From positions 1 to 11,218 of the forward strand of contig JADGJH010001220.1 of the NCBI GenBank assembly GCA_027596945.1: a stretch of 11,218 nt of DNA. The letters run 5' to 3'. Source of the DNA: Physocladia obscura. Taxonomy: Eukaryota; Chytridiomycota; Chytridiomycetes; Chytridiales; Chytriomycetaceae. Position numbers and translations under genes: made by a program. Below the pieces are notes generated by a model, which was given only the letters and a program-made list of their open reading frames with translations, made no database searches and was not told where the DNA came from. Of the stretch, positions 7,710-11,218 are shown one piece after another (position 1 is the first letter of the stretch; each line of letters opens with the position of its first letter).

Positions 7710-8799
7710 CGTTAAACAACGAAATATTTTTTTTAATTATCACCAGAAATAAGGATGATCATATATTCAATTTATTGGATATATTCGCCAGACTGGGGTG
7801 GTGTGTTTGCTCAATTTTGAACGAATCTCCATGGCAAAGTTGATGGGTCGAGAAAAAGCAAGTGAACATTTAAAAATAACGTGAAGCAGTCGCTATTAAT
7901 CATCGCCAACCATTGCTAATTTCGTTTTTTAGGCTTTGGAAAGATTCTTGAACTTTTAATGAAGGATGTGAAAAGTCAACCAGTTTTGAATAGCGCAAAC
8001 TTTCCACGACCAAACTTCAAAACATGCAAAGACAACAATAAAGAAACGATGGTTCAGAGTCGAAGATTCAAGTACTTTTTCGACAAATAAACTGCGAAAT
8101 ATTCTTCCAACTTCTGACTTTCCGAATCACTTTATTTTAACGTCAGTATTTTGCAAACCGGACTGGAGCAGAGATAATCAATCGCAAACGGCACTATACA
8201 AGTCCCTTAAACCCGTTCAAGCCTTTGATGTTTTTTTAGTGGTAAATTTTTGCTTGATTGTCAATGCGTTGAGGATGTACGGCGTTGACCTTGATTGACA
8301 TTTAAAGCACCAGAAAACGGACTTGAACCGTTAGTGACGATAATATCAATCTGTTTCGCCTTATTTTGTATACTCCGCGTAGTCAACGTGAAATGAATCT
8401 GCAAGAAAATTGCCCTTCTGTTTATGTGTTCTGTTTATTTGTATTGAATTTCGCGAGATTAAGAATTGTTTCTGGCGGAGCTGTACATTTTTCATAGTCT
8501 CTTGAAAGCCTCCTTTTAATTTGTGGAATGGCAAATAGTCGTATACATTATTGTTCGAATTCTGGTTTCACAAAAAAAAAAAAAGGCATTCTTATAATAC
8601 TTTACCCCGTCGCGCTGAGTTTGTCGATTTCCCAGCTTTCGCCACTCATTTGAGTTAGTTTAAGTTTAGTATTCTGTCAACATCCTGTTTGGTAAACAAT
8701 ATAGTCGCATACAAGAAACGAGAATATTCGCAAGTATTGTTTATTGAAACATGCAACTTAATATTTTGGTATATCGTGGAAAATACAAAGTTTTGGGGT
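7710..8799 (+). CDS. part of a multi-exon gene, probable polytopic membrane protein
   Basis: Five plus-strand exons join with matching phases: 7710-7838, 7994-8276, 8335-8482, 8539-8653 and 8705 to about 8799. The introns are 155, 58, 56 and 51 nt, all GT-AG, with donors GTTGAT, GTACGG, GTACAT and GTTAGT. The second exon sits in a stop-free frame of about 100 codons. Hydrophobic runs occur at its end (Phe-Leu-Val-Val-Asn-Phe-Cys-Leu-Ile-Val), in the third exon (Val-Tyr-Val-Phe-Cys-Leu-Phe-Val-Leu) and in the fifth (Leu-Ile-Phe-Trp-Tyr-Ile-Val). They are separated by charged loops, one with four or more Lys. That suggests several membrane spans; no family is recognised. An alternative third piece, 7933-8090, is open to a TAA in another frame and splices equally well to 7838. 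Neither start nor end is certain. Confidence 0.35.
7933..8090 (+). CDS. alternative terminal exon for the upstream exon
   Basis: It follows a CGTTTTTTAG acceptor with a TGCTAAT branch site 13 nt before. Entered with two bases of a codon, it is open for 51 codons to TAA at 8090 and hydrophilic (Phe-Gly-Lys-Ile-Leu-Glu-Leu-Leu, later Arg-Arg-Phe-Lys-Tyr-Phe-Phe). It can join either 7710-7838 (GTTGAT donor) or a small exon 7831-7861 starting ATGGCAAAG (GTGAAC donor, 71-nt intron), giving a 62-residue protein. It overlaps the exon 7994-8276 in a different frame, so one of the two is wrong or they are splice variants. Confidence 0.3.
8316..8332 (-). other. tRNA T-arm/B-box-like hairpin
   Basis: On the minus strand AACGG-TTCAAGT-CCGTT forms a perfect 5-bp stem with a 7-nt T-type loop and contains GGTTCAAGTCC, a full match to the RNA polymerase III B-box. 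No acceptor partner, anticodon arm or A-box could be placed upstream, so it is not a tRNA gene. It lies inside a proposed intron. Confidence 0.5.
8572..8584 (+). repeat. A13 run inside a proposed exon
   Basis: Thirteen A in a row encode a Lys run in the exon 8539-8653. A one-base error in its length would shift the frame of that model. Confidence 0.8.
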
Positions 8800-9135
8800 T
8801 GATCAGTTTTCCTCGCTCATGAAAATATGTCGCTGTTCTTGGCTTTCCTATGGATATGACACAAGCACCTCAGAGATCCTTTTCATAATACCAAAGTTGT
8901 GCTTGTCGAATTACCGTCTGGTCAAAATGTGAGCGTAGTATTCTGAGACAGTGATGTCAATGATAAGTCATTTCCCTTTTCGTTGTTAATTTTCGTTCCT
9001 TATGTTTGGCGAAATAATATTTACTCGAAAATAAAAATTCTAAGTCAACACAATATAATTTTACAAACAGTGATTCACAAAAATAAGATGAATCTAATCA
9101 TATCGTCGCCTTACCAACTGATTTTGTCGTTTTGA
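8800..9135 (+). other. unresolved stretch between exon groups
   Basis: The frame that includes a Val-Val-Leu-Val-Glu-Leu-Pro-Ser-Gly-Gln-Asn run (about 8891-8930) ends at a GTGAGC donor-like site. About 62 codons of the same frame are open at 8947-9132, starting Asp-Ser-Asp-Val-Asn-Asp and including a hydrophobic Phe-Ser-Leu-Leu-Ile-Phe-Val-Pro run. TGA codons separate these pieces. They look like further exons of the gene on either side, but I cannot join them with confident splice sites. Confidence 0.25.
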
Positions 9136-9705
9136 GTCGAGTCTTCCATTATAAGTGTAAGAAATACATTGGCTTGTGTTTTCAAATTTTTGTACAACCA
9201 ACTAAATATCAAATCCAAAAATATGCTGAGTTGTCGCAGCACCTCCTTCAACGAAAAACGACGTCACTTTATATTCATGTGGGCATCACATACTTTTACG
9301 GCTCCATTAGTCTCGTTTGCTTTCTGGAGACGGCGGTGTGGCATTCAGAGAAAAAGGCAGATCGAGGATTTGGTCGGAGTTGGCAATTCAGTGATGATTT
9401 CTGAATTTCAACAAAAATCCCCAATATCCACAAACCCCGAAACTGAACACTCCAGTACAGTAAGTAATTAATTAAACACTCTTGGCATTGTTTCCATTGA
9501 GGGATCTGAATAGTTAACAAGCCAATCTGAATAACGAGAATCATCTTCTCACTCATTTTGAAGCGGGTTTTAAGCAACAATCAAAATTGAATTATTTTGA
9601 AAAGAATAAAATGAAAAACAATGATAACAATTTTCATTTGGAAAATTTTTTCAGATCTCCACAGACACCATCCTAATGAAAGAAAAAAAGACTGCTAAAG
9701 TTTGA
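9136..9705 (+). CDS. two terminal exons of a gene, membrane-like C-terminus
   Basis: A frame open from 9136 to 9459 ends at a perfect GTAAGT donor. A 195-nt intron finishes with ATTTTTTCAG at 9654, and a 17-codon exon in the same phase ends at TGA (9703-9705). The protein has a moderately hydrophobic run (His-Phe-Ile-Phe-Met-Trp-Ala ... Val-Ser-Phe-Ala-Phe-Trp) followed at once by Arg-Arg-Arg and a polar, Ser/Thr-rich tail ending Lys-Thr-Ala-Lys-Val. That is the pattern of a last membrane span with a cytoplasmic tail. An upstream acceptor, and so the true exon start, is not fixed. Another plus frame is open over about 110 codons (9075-9404) and could hold the true exon on the left side. It may be the 3' end of the gene at 7710. 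Confidence 0.4.
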
Positions 9706-9788
9706 CCACAACTTCAACAAATTTGCATTGTAAACAACTCCTAATTCCCAATTTTACTTCTTTGCTGCCAGAAAAAGAATTACATATG

Positions 9789-9794
9789 AATAAA
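9789..9794 (+). terminator. AATAAA polyadenylation signal
   Basis: The hexamer stands 84 nt after the TGA at 9705, consistent with the 3' end of the plus-strand gene there. Confidence 0.45.
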
Positions 9795-10185
9795 AATCTG
9801 TATCGATCCCTTAAACACATACAAACTTCATGAACCTTTTCCTTGTGCAAGAACTTCATACACAAGAGTTTTGCTGTTGTTTGCCCTTCATCCTTGCGAA
9901 GGTGTCACAGAAGTACTTGCGCAAGGAATTTTTAAATCCGTAGCCAGATGCTCCAGATCAGTAAAGCACGCTTCAATACCTGATATTCTGGTGACAATTT
10001 GCCGAGCCATTCGCTTTTTAACTAAGATAATAAGCGGCTTTTCTTAAAACTGATTCGTGTCCGAGTACTGTTATGGAACGAAAGGGTATCATGTTGTCAC
10101 AGATTCAGTTGAATATCGTGTCTCGGGCTAAATAGTTGATGGCTGTATATTTTTCTTTTTGTAACATTGTCTGAGAGATTTTTAT
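9795..10185. other. no gene seen
   Basis: Only short frames occur on both strands and no repeat or signal stands out. It probably is the 3' intergenic space between the converging plus-strand gene on the left and minus-strand gene on the right. Confidence 0.4.
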
Positions 10186-10404
10186 CTATTTTGATAAGAC
10201 TGGAGGGACACGATTTGGGGTGTGGTTTGTTTTTGTATTATTATTTATAGTTAAGAAAAGAATAAACTTATCAAGGATTTCTTTGTTGACCAAATATTTT
10301 TCTTTAATGCACTGTTCTGTCGCTAGTTTTAGATCCGATCGCGAAATGATGGCGTTCATCAGCGTTGATTCTAACATCGCATCAATTTGGGGAGCCGAGC
10401 ATTG
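10186..10404 (-). CDS. possible downstream exon of the right-end gene
   Basis: A minus-strand frame is open from about 10404 to TAG at 10186. Its first two thirds are helical and polar (Gln-Ile-Asp-Ala-Met-Leu-Glu, then Ser-Arg-Ser-Asp-Leu-Lys-Leu-Ala-Thr-Glu-Gln); the rest becomes Asn/Thr-rich and intron-like, with a GTTTAT donor-like site. It could be an exon of the gene starting at 11064, with an intron of about 46 nt before it. No family is recognised, and the join is unproven. A plus-strand frame over the same bases looks less protein-like. Confidence 0.3.
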   Translation of the reverse strand, partial: QCSAPQIDAMLESTLMNAIISRSDLKLATEQCIKEKYLVNKEILDKFILFLTINNNTKTNHTPNRVPPVLSK

Positions 10405-10431
10405 TTCGGGACTTTAATAATAGATTCAGAA

Positions 10432-11064
10432 TCAATGAGATAGACTGGTGGATACTGAAGAGGCACGTGAGATTGCGTCGTTTAAGGTGAATATATCGTT
10501 TGCGGTACTCGGAAAGTTTAAGATTTGTTCAATAACAACATAGTCTTCTCGCTCCTCAGTAATATAGGTTTCGTCGAGGATGATGTTTCCAATGCCCATT
10601 TTACCGAAAACTCCTTCCCGCGCATTTCGCAGCACGTATTGCTTCCGCATACCCAATTGCAACCGGAGCCACGATCCCATTAATAACATTAGCGACGCAC
10701 GAGTTTTCCGAAATAATTTTAATATCTGATATTTGCTTCACGCCAAGAAGCATGGAATTAGAGCGACGAACGGAGAACAAATGTGACTGGCATAAGTAGC
10801 AATGGGATAGTTGAGTGAGTTTGGGATCAATAGTTTTCCGGTCGTGATTTGGACGCGTATGAGCACAGGCACTGTGTTGCGGATGTATGCTGTTGAGCCA
10901 GTTTCCAAATTAGCCTGTTGAACAAATTGTGGATAAGCTGTTCTGTTTTGTTTGTTAGTTCAACTCCCATTTACCTCATCGAGAATAGCATTGAAAATTT
11001 CAGAATTCACGCTATTTGAGATGCTTCGGTTCGAAGCTTGCTCTTTGCCTGGATTTCTGAGCAT
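10432..11064 (-). CDS. multi-exon gene, unknown protein, start beside the right poly-T tract
   Basis: The first exon, 11064-10975, starts at ATG and encodes 30 residues. A 60-nt intron follows (10974-10915; GTAAAT donor, GAACTAAC branch site, TTCAACAG acceptor), then an exon open from 10914 for 58 codons in phase 0. That part has Glu-Thr-Gly-Ser-Thr-Ala-Tyr-Ile-Arg and Val-Gln-Ile-Thr-Thr-Gly-Lys, beta-like. A TGA at 10740-10738 then stops the frame, but the same frame reopens and runs to TGA at 10432 with good content (Gly-Ile-Gly-Asn-Ile-Ile-Leu-Asp-Glu-Thr). A 42-nt intron 10767-10726 would bridge the TGA, yet its donor (GTCGCT) is poor. A second frame stays open over 10909-10604. So the start is good and the rest is unsettled; sequence error or pseudogenisation are alternatives. 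I recognise no family. Confidence 0.45.
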
Positions 11065-11218
11065 TTTTTTTTTTTTTTTTTTTAAAAAAAAACAAAGAAA
11101 AAAGAAAAAAAGGGGGAAAAAAAAAAAAAAAAAAAAAAAATATTAAAATTAAAAAAAAAAATTTTTTTAAAAAAAAAAAAAAATGGACTTTAATAAATAA
11201 AACAAAAGAAAAAAAAAA
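11064..11218. repeat. A/T homopolymer tail at the right end
   Basis: T20 and A9 are followed by A-rich sequence with a G5 interruption, a 25-A run, an A11-T7-A15 palindromic patch and a final A run. The frame through it on the plus strand codes almost only Lys and is not a gene. The sequence reads like an assembly end in low-complexity DNA. It sits immediately upstream of the ATG at 11064, so the promoter of that gene would lie in it or beyond. Confidence 0.85.

Noticed and set aside
8277..8400. Complete tRNA gene on the minus strand around the T-arm
   Set aside because: The T-arm is perfect, but no pairing acceptor 5' strand, anticodon stem or A-box could be placed at the right distances.
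8075..9459. One plus frame stays protein-like across several TGA/TAG codons, suggesting TGA or TAG reassigned to an amino acid, or a C-to-T mutated pseudogene
   Set aside because: Short phase-consistent introns remove several of these stops, and the TAG and TGA codons fall where introns are proposed. TGG is used for Trp and the model ends at a TGA, so reassignment is not needed.
9296..9580. 94-codon minus-strand frame
   Set aside because: It covers the plus-strand exon with its strong GTAAGT donor and runs into the intron; protein composition is poor.
10952..11146. Plus-strand frame ending in a long Lys run
   Set aside because: It reads through homopolymer DNA and lies opposite a well-supported first exon and intron of the minus-strand gene.

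Overview
The window looks like nuclear DNA of an intron-rich, AT-rich fungus. The clearest clue is a bZIP transcription factor with the fungal-type basic region Asn-x2-Ala-Gln-x2-Cys-Arg. Genes carry many short GT-AG introns (about 51-107 nt, some with TACTAAT/CTAAC-like branch sites) and small exons. A zoosporic (chytrid-like) fungus is my best guess, but nothing here proves it. I see no rRNA, complete tRNA or CRISPR array. Exons were joined by eye, so most gene models are provisional.

Left part (1-2030, minus strand): the end of a coiled-coil protein gene runs off the left edge (1-209, weakly KxDL/BLOC-1-like). It is followed by a five- or six-exon bZIP gene (452-2027), the best-supported gene of the window. 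Middle (about 2326-5425): a 3-kb block with almost no CpG, starting at a T20/A7/T7 tract. It contains a decayed IS630/Tc1-like transposase fragment and several hairpins and short repeats, and is best read as an old transposable-element region. Next come a tentative three-exon plus-strand gene (5547-6016), a GA/GGA microsatellite, and a two-exon plus-strand gene for an unrecognised 208-residue protein (6260-6942) with a likely 5'-leader intron and an AATAAA signal.

Right part: 6990-9705 is dense in plus-strand open segments. A phase-consistent chain of five exons (7710-8799) encodes at least three hydrophobic segments. A separate pair of terminal exons (about 9136-9705, followed by AATAAA) has one hydrophobic stretch and a basic, Ser/Thr-rich tail. 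They may be parts of one membrane-protein gene. From the right edge a minus-strand gene begins at 11064, directly beside a T20 tract, with a convincing first intron; its later exons cannot be fixed because several frames stay open together. The last 155 bases are almost pure A/T homopolymer.

The genes do not form an obvious functional pathway. The points most worth checking are the CpG desert, a repeat pair whose core is flipped, the nested foldback in the transposase remnant, and the unrecognised 208-residue protein.
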